NCBI GenBank assembly: GCA_963734685.1
Contig: CAVTIC010000007.1
Location: 496,001 to 560,000 of the forward strand
Length of the DNA stretch: 64,000 nucleotides
From: JAOUEA01 sp963734685
Lineage (GTDB): Bacteria; Actinomycetota; UBA4738; HRBIN12
Direction of reading: 5' to 3'
Shown: piece after piece, positions 8,485 to 17,431 of the stretch
How positions within the stretch are numbered: the stretch's first letter is position 1
Layout: each line of letters opens with the position of its first letter
Program-made: the position numbers and the translations under genes
Notes under the pieces: model-generated
The model's input: only the letters and a program-made list of their open reading frames with translations
What the model was told of the DNA's origin: nothing
The model's database searches: none

Positions 8485-9615
8485 GTGCCGAACGAGATCG
8501 ACGTCCGCCTGGAACGTGTCACGAAGATGTTCGGTGACGTCGCGGCGGTGGACGACCTTTCGTTGGACATCGAAGAGGGCGAGTTCTTCTCGATGCTCGG
8601 TCCCTCGGGGTGCGGCAAGACCACCACGCTCCGCATGATCGGTGGTTTCGAGGACGCCACGTACGGCACCGTCTACCTGGGCGGCCGTGATGTGACCGAC
8701 CTGCCGCCGTACAAGCGTGACGTGAACACGGTCTTCCAGTCCTACGCGTTGTTCCCGCACCTCGACGTGAAGGAGAACGTCGCGTTCGGGCTGCGGCGGA
8801 AGAAGGTCGACAAATCCGAGATCGAGACCAGGGTCAAGGAGACCATGGCCCTCGTCGACCTGATCGGATTCGAGACCCGGAAGCCCCCGCAGATGTCCGG
8901 CGGCCAGCAGCAGCGCGTGGCGCTCGCGCGCGCGCTCGTGAACCACCCCAAGGTGCTGCTGCTCGACGAGCCGCTCGGAGCGCTCGACATGAAGCTGCGC
9001 AAACAGATGCAGCTCGAGCTGAAGCGCATCCAGCAGGAGGTCGGCATCACGTTCATCTACGTGACGCACGACCAGGAAGAGGCCATGACGATGTCGAACA
9101 GGCTCGCGGTCATGCGCCTCGGCAAGATCGAGCAGCTCGGCGAGCCTGCTGACGTCTACGAGAACCCCGCCACGGAGTTCGTCGCCGGGTTCCTCGGTGC
9201 ATCGAACATGCTCGAGGGTGAGCTTAAGGAAGGCTCGAACGGACTCGCCACCGTGTCGTTGACCGCGGGCGGATCGGTTGACCTGCCGAGCAGCCGCGTC
9301 CCGTCCGACGTGCACGGCACGGTGAAGGTCGGGGTGCGCCCCGAGAAGCTCACGATCTCGCGAGGCGACGAGGCCTCGGTGCCGGCCGGGCTGAATCACG
9401 TCTCCGGCCGGGTCACGATGACCACGTACATCGGCGTGAGCCACCAGTACAAGATCGAATCGGTCGGCGGCACGATCATGACCGCGTACGTGCAGAACCT
9501 GGGCCACGAGGAAGCGCCCCGGCAAGGCGAGGCGGTCACGGTCTCGTGGAGGCCCGAGCACACGTTCGCCGTGGCGCCACAGGAAGGCTTGATCATGGAG
9601 GAGGACGAAGCATGA
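8485..9615 (+). CDS. potA: Spermidine/putrescine ABC transporter ATPase
   Basis: PotA powers polyamine import by ATP hydrolysis on the cytoplasmic face. The 376-residue protein has Walker A GPSGCGKT (Lys45), Q-loop VFQSYALFPHLDV, signature MSGGQQQRVALARAL, Walker B LLLDEPLGALD and the H-loop YVTHDQEEA, followed by a C-terminal TOBE domain (VRPEKLTI and later) typical of the PotA/MalK group. The GTG start is 140 bases after wecA, so the operon probably has its own promoter. Its stop overlaps the ATG of the binding-protein gene. Exact substrate (spermidine, putrescine or a related cation) is inferred from the gene set. Confidence 0.93.
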   Translation: MPNEIDVRLERVTKMFGDVAAVDDLSLDIEEGEFFSMLGPSGCGKTTTLRMIGGFEDATYGTVYLGGRDVTDLPPYKRDVNTVFQSYALFPHLDVKENVAFGLRRKKVDKSEIETRVKETMALVDLIGFETRKPPQMSGGQQQRVALARALVNHPKVLLLDEPLGALDMKLRKQMQLELKRIQQEVGITFIYVTHDQEEAMTMSNRLAVMRLGKIEQLGEPADVYENPATEFVAGFLGASNMLEGELKEGSNGLATVSLTAGGSVDLPSSRVPSDVHGTVKVGVRPEKLTISRGDEASVPAGLNHVSGRVTMTTYIGVSHQYKIESVGGTIMTAYVQNLGHEEAPRQGEAVTVSWRPEHTFAVAPQEGLIMEEDEA

Positions 9616-10907
9616 CCGAGGACCGCAGCCGGATCGACCCTGCGTTCGCCGCATCGTTGATGCGGGGCATGACGCAGCGTCGCGTCTCGCGTCGCGACCT
9701 GATCAAGTACGGGGGCGCCACCGTCGGAACCCTCAGCCTCGCCTCGATCCTCGCGGCATGCGGCGGCGAGCCGGCGGGTGGCGGCGGCGAGGCTCCCGCG
9801 GGCCAGCAGGTCGACTTCGCCGCGGAGCCGGGGGCCGAGATCAACTTCGCGAACTGGCCGCTCTACATCGACTCGGCCAAGGATCCCGACACCGGCGAGC
9901 GCGTCCACCCATCGCTGCTGTCCTTCACCGACGAGACGGGCATCGCGGTCAACTACAACGACGAGATCCAAGCCAACGCGTCGTTCTTCGGGGAGCTCCT
10001 GCCGCAGCTCCAGGCGGGTCAGGACACCGGGCGCGACATCATCGTGATCACGAACGGCCGAGAGTTCACGGCGCTCACCGTCAACGGCTGGATCACCGAG
10101 CTCGATCCTCAGCTCCGACCGAACTTCGACGCGAACGCGGCCGCATGGGCCAAAGACCCCGACTATGACCCCGGGAACAAGTTCGGGATGGCGTGGCAAT
10201 CGGGGCTCACCGGCATCGGGTGGAACACCGAGAAGGTGAGCCAGCCGATCGTGAAGCTCGACGACCTGATGAACCCCGACATCGTGGGCACGAACACCGT
10301 CGGCATGATCACCGGCGACATGCCCGACCTGGTCATGATCAACCTCGGCATCACACCCGCGGACTCGGGCCCCGAGGAGTGGCAGGAAGCCGCGAACTGG
10401 ATCCAGATGCTGAAGGACTCCGGCACCCTGCGGAAGTTCTACGACCAGGGCTACATCGACGACTTCACGGCCGGGAACCTGGCCGCCTCGATGGCCTGGT
10501 CGGGCGACATCCTGTACTACAAGATCTGGGAGAACCAGCCCTACGAGTACATCGTGCCCGAGGAGGGCGCGCTCCTGTGGATCGACAACATGATGATCCC
10601 GACGAACTCGGCCAACCCGCAGGGCGCGTACCAGCTGATGGACTACGTGTACCAGCCCGAGATCGCCCAGATGCTCACCGAGTACATCCTGTACATGTCG
10701 CCGGTGCCCGCGGTGCAGGAGCTCATCGCCCAGCACGCGTCCGAGGAGAGCGGCGAGGTAGCGGCCGACCTGCAGGAGACCGCCGAGAGCCCGCTCCTGT
10801 GGCCCGACGACGCGCTCCTCGCGAAGACTCCCTTCGGCCGCAACCTCACGACCGACGAGGAACGCGAGGAGTACGACAACATCTTCATCCCGATCACGGA
10901 GACGTAA
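9612..10907 (+). CDS. potD: Polyamine-binding lipoprotein, Tat-type signal (PotD/PotF-like)
   Basis: The extracytoplasmic substrate-binding protein of the pot transporter, 431 residues. The N-terminus carries a twin-arginine motif, SRRDLIK at residues 26-32, and a lipobox with Cys50 in ILAAC, so it is probably exported folded by Tat and anchored as a lipoprotein. A Gly/Ala/Pro linker follows. The mature part has PotD-like segments such as INFANWPLYID, AWQSGLTGIGWNTEKV and AASMAWSGD. It starts ATGA-overlapped with potA, and potB begins three bases after its stop. The gene order potA-potD-potB-potC differs from the E. coli potABCD order. Confidence 0.9.
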   Translation: MTEDRSRIDPAFAASLMRGMTQRRVSRRDLIKYGGATVGTLSLASILAACGGEPAGGGGEAPAGQQVDFAAEPGAEINFANWPLYIDSAKDPDTGERVHPSLLSFTDETGIAVNYNDEIQANASFFGELLPQLQAGQDTGRDIIVITNGREFTALTVNGWITELDPQLRPNFDANAAAWAKDPDYDPGNKFGMAWQSGLTGIGWNTEKVSQPIVKLDDLMNPDIVGTNTVGMITGDMPDLVMINLGITPADSGPEEWQEAANWIQMLKDSGTLRKFYDQGYIDDFTAGNLAASMAWSGDILYYKIWENQPYEYIVPEEGALLWIDNMMIPTNSANPQGAYQLMDYVYQPEIAQMLTEYILYMSPVPAVQELIAQHASEESGEVAADLQETAESPLLWPDDALLAKTPFGRNLTTDEEREEYDNIFIPITET

Positions 10908-10910
10908 GCG

Positions 10911-11870
10911 GTGGCGACAGGGGAGCAGAGCAGGGAAGAGATCCTGGCGGCCGCGACGGCGACGGCCCAGGGGGGCGAGCCGCCGAAGCGAGCCGATCAG
11001 TACCTCGCGCGCCGTCAGCGGCGGGTCGCCTACGGCATCCTGGCACCCGGAGCGATCTACCTGACGATCGCGTTCATCGTGCCGCTGATCCTGGTGGTCT
11101 ACACCTCGCTGCAGAGCGGGGGGTTGCTCTCGGGCGGGTACACGTTCAACTGGGCGTTCGAGAACTACGCGGACGCGTTCTCGTCGTCGAAGGTCTTCAT
11201 CGCCCGAGCCCTCGTGTACTCCGCCCTGGCGACGCTCTTCAGCATCCTGCTCGCCTACCCCATGGCGTACTGGATCGCGTTCTACGCCGGCAGGTGGAAG
11301 TCGACGCTCTTCTTCCTGATCTTGGTGCCGTTCTTCGTGTCGTTCGTGATCCGCACCGTACAGTGGAACTTCATCCTCGCCGACGACGGCGTGCTCTTCG
11401 GCCCGTTGAAGAACCTCGGCCTCCTGCCCGACGACTTCCGGGTGCTGGCGGGCCCCGTTGCGGTCGTGTCCGGCATCACGTACAACTTCCTGCCGTTCAC
11501 TGCGTTGCCCCTCTTCGTCGCGCTCGACCGCATCGACAAGCGGCTCGTCGAGGCGGCGAAGGACCTCTACGCGTCGAGGTTCCAGGCGTTCCGGAAGGTG
11601 GTCCTGCCCTTGTCGTTCCCTGGGCTGTTCGCCGCGCTTGTCTTGACGTTCGTTCCCGCGACGGGTGACTACGTGAACTCCACCGTGCTCGGGTCCAACA
11701 AGACGACGATGGTCGGTCAGGTCATCCAGACGAAGTTCCTCACGTCCGCCGATTACCCAGAGGCAGCCGCGCTCTCGGTGATCCTGATGGTCGGCATGCT
11801 CGTGATCGCCCTGGCGTACGCCAAGGTCTTGGGCACCGAGGACTCGACGCTCGCGGCGGGCGCGGTATGA
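10911..11870 (+). CDS. potB: Polyamine ABC transporter permease 1
   Basis: A 319-residue inner-membrane permease of the binding-protein-dependent family. After a charged N-terminus of about 40 residues there are six hydrophobic segments. The coupling-loop (EAA) region reads VEAAKDLYASRFQAFRKVVLP, contacting the ATPase. FNLPFTALPLF-type and ATGDYVNSTVLG segments match PotB proteins. It is translated from a GTG close behind potD and its stop overlaps the ATG of potC, consistent with a heterodimeric PotB-PotC channel. Confidence 0.92.
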   Translation: MATGEQSREEILAAATATAQGGEPPKRADQYLARRQRRVAYGILAPGAIYLTIAFIVPLILVVYTSLQSGGLLSGGYTFNWAFENYADAFSSSKVFIARALVYSALATLFSILLAYPMAYWIAFYAGRWKSTLFFLILVPFFVSFVIRTVQWNFILADDGVLFGPLKNLGLLPDDFRVLAGPVAVVSGITYNFLPFTALPLFVALDRIDKRLVEAAKDLYASRFQAFRKVVLPLSFPGLFAALVLTFVPATGDYVNSTVLGSNKTTMVGQVIQTKFLTSADYPEAAALSVILMVGMLVIALAYAKVLGTEDSTLAAGAV

Positions 11871-12763
11871 GTGCCGTCGCTCTCGACCGCACACCGGCGA
11901 CCGAGCGCCCGCCGCTGCGCACGAAACGCAAGCGTTGGACCGCCTACATCCTGCCGGTGTTCACCGTCGCGATGATCATCTACCTGGCGAGCCCGGTCTT
12001 CGTCATGATCCTGTTCTCGTTCAACAAGTTGGTGGGGCAGCGCCAGATCGCGAAGTTCACCTGCTGCACGCTGGTCTGGTGGCAGGAGATGTTCGCGATC
12101 CCGGCGTTGAACGAGGCCCTGAAGACGTCGATCCTCGTGGCGATCCCCGCGTCGATCATCGCCACGGCCCTGGGGGCGCTGATCGGACTCGTCCTCGGTC
12201 GCTACCGGTTCCGCGGCCGAGGGCCCACGAACTTCGTGATCTTCCTCGCGATCGCAGTGCCCGAGATCGTGCTTGCCTCATCGTTGCTCTCGATGTTCGT
12301 GCTCGCGAAGACGCCGATCGGATACGGCTCGATCCTCTTCAGCCACATCGGATTCGCGATCGCCTTCGTGGCGATCACCGTCCGGGCGAGGGTCCAGGGC
12401 CTCGACCGATCACTCGAGAACGCGGCCCAGGACCTGTTCGCGACGCCCTTCCAAGCCTTCATGAAGGTGACGATGCCCCTGATCATGCCCGGCATCGTGG
12501 CGGGATTCCTGTTGGCGTTCGTGCTCTCGCTCGACGATTTCGTGATCACGAACTTCGTCGGTGGTGCCGTCAACACGTTCCCGACCTGGGTGTTCGGCGC
12601 CACGCGCATCGGCGTGCCGCCGCAGGTGAACGTCTGGGGCACGATCCTGTTCGTCGCCGGGCTGACGTTCGCCGGCGGCAACCTGGTCGCGAGCTTCCGC
12701 TCGAGCCGCAAGGCCGAGGGCGAGGTCGTCGGCGCGAAGGCAGCGCTGGGCGCCGGTCGCTGA
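11867..12763 (+). CDS. potC: Polyamine ABC transporter permease 2
   Basis: The second permease of the transporter, 298 residues with six membrane segments after a basic N-terminus (TKRKRW). The EAA loop is ENAAQDLFATPFQAFMKVTMP, and the conserved LSLDDFVITNFVGG near the C-terminal membrane segments is characteristic of PotC. The ATG overlaps the potB stop. It ends the operon; the following 152 bases hold an inverted repeat and the strong promoter of the ATP synthase genes. Confidence 0.92.
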   Translation: MSAVALDRTPATERPPLRTKRKRWTAYILPVFTVAMIIYLASPVFVMILFSFNKLVGQRQIAKFTCCTLVWWQEMFAIPALNEALKTSILVAIPASIIATALGALIGLVLGRYRFRGRGPTNFVIFLAIAVPEIVLASSLLSMFVLAKTPIGYGSILFSHIGFAIAFVAITVRARVQGLDRSLENAAQDLFATPFQAFMKVTMPLIMPGIVAGFLLAFVLSLDDFVITNFVGGAVNTFPTWVFGATRIGVPPQVNVWGTILFVAGLTFAGGNLVASFRSSRKAEGEVVGAKAALGAGR

Positions 12764-12813
12764 CCGTCCACGTGCCTTCCCTCCAACGCGCCTGTCAGAC
12801 GCCCTCGTACTTC

Positions 12814-12827
12814 GTGAATCCTTTCAC
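12814..12827. promoter_or_regulatory. Inverted repeat between potC and the atp operon
   Basis: GTGAA-TCCT-TTCAC is an inverted repeat of five-base arms in a locally AT-richer stretch, flanked by CTT and AAG that extend the symmetry imperfectly. It lies about 50 bases upstream of the -35 box of the atp promoter. It could be an operator or a weak pot terminator; there is no direct evidence for either. Confidence 0.3.
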
Positions 12828-12877
12828 AAGCTCGCGAAAAACCCCCTCTGACCTGCGAAAGTAGGTGAGACGGTGCT

Positions 12878-12907
12878 TTGACGCCCGAGAACGGCCCCGC
12901 GTATACT
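12878..12907 (+). promoter_or_regulatory. Promoter of the ATP synthase operon
   Basis: TTGACG at 12878-12883, an 18-base spacer and TATACT at 12902-12907 form the best housekeeping-type promoter in the window. The predicted transcription start is about 12914, only two bases before the ATG at 12916, so the message would be leaderless or nearly so. The region has no ribosome binding site, which agrees with this. Confidence 0.75.
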
Positions 12908-12915
12908 TCGGGGCC

Positions 12916-13146
12916 ATGCCGGCCCAGGGTCAACGCAACGATGCCTGGACCGGCATGGGAGTCGGCTGGTCGGTCACGTCAACCATGATCGGGGGCATCG
13001 CCGCCTGGGGTGGTCTGGGGTTCCTGGCGGACCGGTGGCTCGGGACAGGGCACGTGCTCTTCACGATCGGCACCGTGCTGGGTGCGGCCGGCGCGACCTA
13101 TCTGGTGTGGCTGCGGTACGGGAGGGGAGAGGGTGGCGAGAGCTGA
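12916..13146 (+). CDS. AtpZ/AtpI-like ATP synthase accessory protein
   Basis: A 76-residue protein with two hydrophobic segments (about residues 17-36 and 44-66) joined by LADRWLGTG, the pattern of AtpZ/AtpI-type proteins encoded at the start of ATP synthase operons. Relatives assist c-ring assembly or magnesium supply. The ATG follows a TATACT box by eight bases, with no ribosome binding site. It overlaps the next membrane-protein gene by 14 bases. Family assignment rests on size, topology and position. Confidence 0.72.
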   Translation: MPAQGQRNDAWTGMGVGWSVTSTMIGGIAAWGGLGFLADRWLGTGHVLFTIGTVLGAAGATYLVWLRYGRGEGGES

Positions 13147-13561
13147 GCCGGAACGCGAACTGATCCGGCGCATCGTGCCCTTCGCGTTCCCGGCGGCGGC
13201 CGTCGCCTTCGTCATCGGATCGCTTGCCGATGGCTCCGACGCCGGATGGTCCGCGGCGATCGGTATCGCCATCGTGACCGCGAACTTCGTGGCGCAGGGC
13301 GTTTCGCTCTCGTGGGCGGCGGCGATCTCGCCGATCCTGCTCTACGCCGTCGGGCTCGGCGGGTTCGTCATCCGGCTCGGCATCATCGTCGCGATCATCG
13401 CGCTCCTGGATCAGACGAGCTGGTTCTCCGTCGTGGCGTTCATCGCCGCCGTCGTCCCGTCGACGATCGTGTTGCTCGGCGTGGAGATGAAGCTGCTATC
13501 CGGCAGGATGCAGGCCGACATGTGGACGTTCCCCGCCGATCCCAGCGAGGCCCATCGATGA
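13133..13561 (+). CDS. AtpI-like membrane protein
   Basis: A 142-residue protein with four predicted membrane segments starting near residue 14 (RRIVPFAFPAAAVAFVIGSLA...). It fills the position of the poorly conserved AtpI/subunit I gene found upstream of atpB in actinobacteria. The GTG at 13133 is inside the end of the preceding gene, and its TGA overlaps the atpB ATG. No catalytic motif is visible. A role in assembly of the Fo sector is inferred from position. Confidence 0.68.
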   Translation: MARAEPERELIRRIVPFAFPAAAVAFVIGSLADGSDAGWSAAIGIAIVTANFVAQGVSLSWAAAISPILLYAVGLGGFVIRLGIIVAIIALLDQTSWFSVVAFIAAVVPSTIVLLGVEMKLLSGRMQADMWTFPADPSEAHR

Positions 13562-14358
13562 TCGCCTCGTTCGTGGCCCTGCTCGCCGAGTTCCATCCCG
13601 CCGTCGACCAAGGATTTCGTCTTGGACTGCTGGGGGCCGTCGATCAACGTCGGCTCGCTGTCGTTCTGCATGAACTTCATCAACTTCCTGGTCCTGATCG
13701 GATTCCTGTTGTTCCTCGCGCTTCTTCTTCTTCGGGCTCCGCAGGCCGTCGGTCGTGCCGAGCAAGGCGCAGAGCCTGGTCGAGGTCGGCATCGATTTCG
13801 TGCGCGAGAACATCGCCATGCCGATGCTCGGGCAGGACAGCGCCCGCTTCATGCCGCTGCTCGCGACGTTCTTCTTCGCGATCTTCTTCTGGAACATCTT
13901 GGAGGTCGCCCCGGGCATCAACTTCTCGTCGAACAGCCGCATCGCGTTCCCGACTCGTGATGGCGACGATCGCGTGGGTCACGTACAACGGCGTCGGCAT
14001 CAGCAAGCACGGGTTCCTCGGCTACCTCAAGCACGTCTGCGTGCCGCCGGGGGCGCCGCTGGCGCTCTACGTGCTGTTGGTGCCGATCGAGTTCCTCACC
14101 CAGATCATCATCCGGCCGATCACGCTCTCGGTCCGACTCTGGGCCAACTTCATGGCTGGGCATTTCCTGCTCGCCGTCTTCTTCCTGGGCACGATCGCGA
14201 TGCTGCAGGGCGGCATCACGGCGATCTTCGCCCCGTTCACATTCGCGATCGCGGTCGCCCTGGTGGGCTTCGAGATCTTCGTGTCCGGACTGCAAGCGTT
14301 CATCTTCGCCATCCTCACGGCCTCCTACATCGGCGGTGCGATGGCCGAGGAGCATTGA
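13558..14358 (+). CDS. atpB: ATP synthase subunit a (three frameshifts)
   Basis: Subunit a of Fo forms the proton half-channels next to the c-ring. Three one-base surpluses break the gene: near 13609 (after HPAVD), near 13721 (at a CTT repeat) and near 13953 (after AFP). Removing one base at each gives a continuous 265-residue protein: KDFVLDCWGPSINVG, then RRPSVVPSKAQSLVEVG, SARFMPLLATFFFAIFFWNI, then LVMATIAWVTYNG and IIRPITLSVRLWANFMAGH, where the Arg of SVRLWAN is the conserved rotor-facing arginine. Since the rest of the operon is intact and the gene essential, sequence error is likely. Confidence 0.88.
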   Translation: MIASFVALLAEFHPAVDQGFRLGLLGAVDQRRLAVVLHELHQLPGPDRIPVVPRASSSSGSAGRRSCRARRRAWSRSASISCARTSPCRCSGRTAPASCRCSRRSSSRSSSGTSWRSPRASTSRRTAASRSRLVMATIAWVTYNGVGISKHGFLGYLKHVCVPPGAPLALYVLLVPIEFLTQIIIRPITLSVRLWANFMAGHFLLAVFFLGTIAMLQGGITAIFAPFTFAIAVALVGFEIFVSGLQAFIFAILTASYIGGAMAEEH

Positions 14359-14371
14359 ATAAGGAGGCAAC

Positions 14372-14620
14372 ATGTTGGGACTGCTCGCCCAGATCAGCGG
14401 TGACGTCGGAGGTGGTCTCGAGACGATCGGCAGGGGCCTGGTGATCGGGCTGGCCGCGATCGGCCCCGGGATCGGGCTCGGCGTCCTGATCGGCAAGTCG
14501 GTGGAGGCGATGGCCCGCCAGCCCGAGTACGCGGGGCAGGTGCGGGCGACGATGTTCATCGGCATCGGTCTGATCGAGGCGCTCGCGCTGTTCGGCATCG
14601 CGTTCTCGTTCATCATCTGA
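14372..14620 (+). CDS. atpE: ATP synthase subunit c
   Basis: The 82-residue proteolipid that forms the rotating c-ring. Two hydrophobic helices flank the polar loop MARQPE (residues 47-52). The ion-binding carboxylate is Glu69 in GLIEALALFG, and the first helix contains GPGIG. The Gln and Ser/Thr ligands of sodium-type c subunits are absent (Pro32 and Ala70), so proton coupling is expected. A strong AAGGAGG site precedes the ATG, consistent with the need for many copies per enzyme. Confidence 0.96.
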   Translation: MLGLLAQISGDVGGGLETIGRGLVIGLAAIGPGIGLGVLIGKSVEAMARQPEYAGQVRATMFIGIGLIEALALFGIAFSFII

Positions 14621-14640
14621 GGCCGAGGGGAGAGCCGAAC

Positions 14641-15208
14641 ATGCTGGCAGTCATCCTCACCCTCCTCGCGGCGACCGAGGAGGCCGCCCAAGAGGTCAAC
14701 GAGGCGTCGGATCTCTATCCGCACTGGGAGGAGCTCCTCGTCGGCGCGATCGCGTTCGCGATCCTGTTCTACTTCATGTGGAAGTGGGTCATCCCGCGCG
14801 TGAACACGCTTGCTCGAGGAGCGTCGGGCGAAGATCCAGGGCGAGCTCGAGAAGGCCGACACCACCCGCCGCGAAGCGGATCAGCTCCTGGCGGACTACC
14901 GGGCGCAGCTCGCGGCAGCGCAGGGCGACGCGAACAGGATCATCGACGAGGCCAGGCATGCGGCGGATCAGCTCCGTATCGACCTGCAGGCCAAGGCCGA
15001 ACAGGAGGCCCAAGCGACCGTTCTCCGTGCGCAGGAGGAGATCCGCGCCGAGCGCGACCGGGTGTTCCAGGAGCTGCGAGGCCAGGTCGCAGACATCGCT
15101 GTCGAGCTCGCCGGTCGTGTCGTGGGCACGTCGCTCGATGCCAGCGCGCACGAACGCCTGATCGACGAATACATCGATCAGGTCTCGGGCGGGAACGGAA
15201 CCAACTGA
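14641..15208 (+). CDS. atpF: ATP synthase subunit b (frameshifted)
   Basis: Subunit b forms the peripheral stalk. The N-terminal membrane segment (about residues 32-50, GAIAFAILFYFMWKWVIP) reads from the ATG at 14641. Near 14809 one extra base shifts the frame; the rest, starting LLEERRAKIQGELEKAD and continuing as a long charged coiled coil, is in the next frame to TGA at 15208. Removing the base gives 188 residues, a usual length. The break lies a few residues after the membrane helix, and both halves are well conserved, so an indel error is likely. Confidence 0.9.
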
Positions 15209-15209
15209 C

Positions 15210-15752
15210 GTGACCGGCAACGACGATCTGATCCGCGGCTACGCCCAGGCCTTGTTCACCGTGGCCCGGGCCGAGGGCGTGCTGCCGACCGTCGAGGATG
15301 AGCTGTACGGCTTCGCGAAGGCGCTCGAGCAGAACACATCCCTGCGGGAAGCTCTGACTGACGCGGCGCTGCCCACCGAGAACAAGAAGGGCGTGATCCG
15401 CGATCTGCTCGGCGAGCGGGTGAACCCCGTGACCGTCAGCCTCCTCGGGTTCATCGTCGACGCCGGCAGGGCCCGGGAGATCCCCAAGATCGTCGACGAG
15501 GTTGCTCGGATGGCCGCGGGAGAACGCGGTCACGCACTCGCCGAGGTTCGGACCGCAGTGGCCCTCACCGACGAGCAGCGTGCGCGGCTCGAACGCGCGT
15601 TGTCGGCTGCGACCGGCCGGCAGGTCGACGTGAAGGCCGTGCTCGATCCGGCCGTCGTGGGCGGTGTGGTCGCCCGCGTCGGCGACGAAGTGTTCGACGG
15701 TACCGTCGCCACCCGCCTCGAGGACGCCAAGCGACGATTGGAGAGTGTGTGA
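15210..15752 (+). CDS. atpH: ATP synthase subunit delta
   Basis: Subunit delta (OSCP-like, 180 residues) links the peripheral stalk to the top of the alpha3beta3 hexamer. The N-terminal helical domain opens GYAQALFTVARAEG, and the C-terminal region has ALTDEQRARLERALSAATGRQV and DPAVVGGVVARVGDEVFDGT, both typical. The GTG starts one base after atpF and the stop overlaps the atpA start. Unlike mycobacteria, where b and delta are fused, these are separate genes. Confidence 0.94.
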   Translation: MTGNDDLIRGYAQALFTVARAEGVLPTVEDELYGFAKALEQNTSLREALTDAALPTENKKGVIRDLLGERVNPVTVSLLGFIVDAGRAREIPKIVDEVARMAAGERGHALAEVRTAVALTDEQRARLERALSAATGRQVDVKAVLDPAVVGGVVARVGDEVFDGTVATRLEDAKRRLESV

Positions 15753-17431
15753 CGATGGCCCTGAACATCGACCCTTCGAGCATCGCCGAAGCGCTCAGGA
15801 GGAACGTCGAGACGTGGTCGCCCAGCGTCTCGCGCGAAGAGGTCGGTCGGGTGATCGAGTCCGGCGACGGGATCGCCCGGGTGGCCGGGCTGCCGCGCAC
15901 GATGGCGAACGAGCTGCTCGAGTTCACCGGCGGCCTTCTGGGCATGGCCTTCAACCTCGATGAGGACGAGATCGGCTGCATCGTCTTCGGCGACTCAGCG
16001 AGCATCGAGGAGGGCGATCCGGTCACGCAGACCGGTCGCATCCTGTCGATACCGGTGGGTGATGCGTTCCTCGGTCGCGTCGTCGACGGCCTGGCTCGCC
16101 CGATCGATGACAAGGGCACGATCGCCTCCGATGCGACCAGGAACCTCGAGGTGCAGGCGCCCAACGTCGTCGCGCGACAGCCGGTGAAGGAACCGCTCTA
16201 TACGGGTATCGCGGCGATCGACGCGATGACTGCGATCGGCCGCGGTCAGCGCCAGCTGATCATCGGTGACCGCCAGACCGGCAAGACCGCCGTCGCGCTC
16301 GACACGATCATCGCGCAGAAGCAGTACTGGGGAACCGATCAGGCCGTGAAGTGCATCTACGTCGCGATCGGACAGAAGGCGTCGACGGTGGCCGAGGTCG
16401 TCGAGACCCTGCGCGAGAACGGGGCGCTCGAGTACACGACCGTCGTGAACGCCGCCGCGTCGGACCCCGCGCCGTTCCAGTACGTCGCCCCCTACACGGG
16501 AGCGGCGCTCGGCGCGCACTGGATGTACGACGGCGATGCCGTGCTGATCGTCTACGACGACCTGTCGAAGCAGGCGGTCGCCTACCGTGAGATCTCGCTG
16601 CTGCTGCGCCGCCCGCCCGGCCGCGAGGCCTATCCCGGCGATGTGTTCTACCTGCACTCCCGGCTTCTCGAGCGTTCCGCGAAGCTCTCCGATGAGAACG
16701 GGGGCGGGTCGATGACGGCGCTGCCGATCATCGAGACCAAGGGCGGCGACATCTCCGCGTACATCCCGACGAACGTGATCTCGATCACCGACGGACAGCT
16801 GTTCCTCGAGTCGGAGCTGTTCTTCTCGGGCGTTCGTCCGGCGATCAACGTCGGCGTGTCGGTCTCGCGGGTGGGCGGCGCGGCGCAGATCAAGGCCATG
16901 AAGAAGGTCGCCGGACGGCTGCGCCTCGACCTCGCGCAGTTCCGCGCGCTCGAGGCGTTCGCCCAGTTCGGATCCGAGCTCGATAAGGCGTCGCAGCAGC
17001 AGCTGGCCCGAGGCGCTCGCGTGGTCGAGGTGTTGAAGCAGCCGCAGTACGACCCGCAGCCGGTCGAGCGGCAGGTCGTCGCGATCTACACGGTCACCGG
17101 CGGGTATATGGACGACTACCCGGTCGAGGACGCGAAGCGCTTCGTCGAGGAGTTCGCGACCTACGTGGAGACCCGTAGCCCCGAGGTGTTCGCAGCGATC
17201 CGCGACACCGGCGACCTCTCCGAGGAGACCGAAACCACGTTGAAGGCGGCGATCGAGGCGTTCCAGGCGACGTTCGCACCGACCGAGACCGGACCCGGCT
17301 CCGAGGCCGCGCTCGGCGAGACCACGCCGCCCGACGAAGTGAAGCCCGACGTCGGCTGGGAGCGGATGTCGTCGGTCGACGAAGACGAGCAGGCGGGCGA
17401 CGCCGGCGACACCGAGGCTCCGACCGGGTAG
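15749..17431 (+). CDS. atpA: ATP synthase subunit alpha
   Basis: The 560-residue non-catalytic nucleotide-binding subunit of F1. It has the Walker A GDRQTGKTAVA, the VYVAIGQK-type region (IYVAIGQKASTVAEV), LIVYDDLSKQA and LLRRPPGREAYPGDVFYLHSRLLER. The last 50 or so residues form a Glu/Asp/Thr/Gly-rich extension beyond the usual end. Mycobacterial alpha subunits also have a C-terminal extension, which suppresses ATP hydrolysis; a similar role here is inference. Either GTG 15749 or ATG 15755 could be the start. Confidence 0.96.
   Translation: MTMALNIDPSSIAEALRRNVETWSPSVSREEVGRVIESGDGIARVAGLPRTMANELLEFTGGLLGMAFNLDEDEIGCIVFGDSASIEEGDPVTQTGRILSIPVGDAFLGRVVDGLARPIDDKGTIASDATRNLEVQAPNVVARQPVKEPLYTGIAAIDAMTAIGRGQRQLIIGDRQTGKTAVALDTIIAQKQYWGTDQAVKCIYVAIGQKASTVAEVVETLRENGALEYTTVVNAAASDPAPFQYVAPYTGAALGAHWMYDGDAVLIVYDDLSKQAVAYREISLLLRRPPGREAYPGDVFYLHSRLLERSAKLSDENGGGSMTALPIIETKGGDISAYIPTNVISITDGQLFLESELFFSGVRPAINVGVSVSRVGGAAQIKAMKKVAGRLRLDLAQFRALEAFAQFGSELDKASQQQLARGARVVEVLKQPQYDPQPVERQVVAIYTVTGGYMDDYPVEDAKRFVEEFATYVETRSPEVFAAIRDTGDLSEETETTLKAAIEAFQATFAPTETGPGSEAALGETTPPDEVKPDVGWERMSSVDEDEQAGDAGDTEAPTG

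Noticed and set aside
8345..12915. Genomic island carrying the pot operon
   Set aside because: No integrase, tRNA, target duplication or change of base composition is visible at either border.
14372..14620. Sodium-driven ATP synthase
   Set aside because: The c subunit lacks the Gln and Ser/Thr ligands next to the ion-binding Glu69; Pro32 and Ala70 occupy those places.
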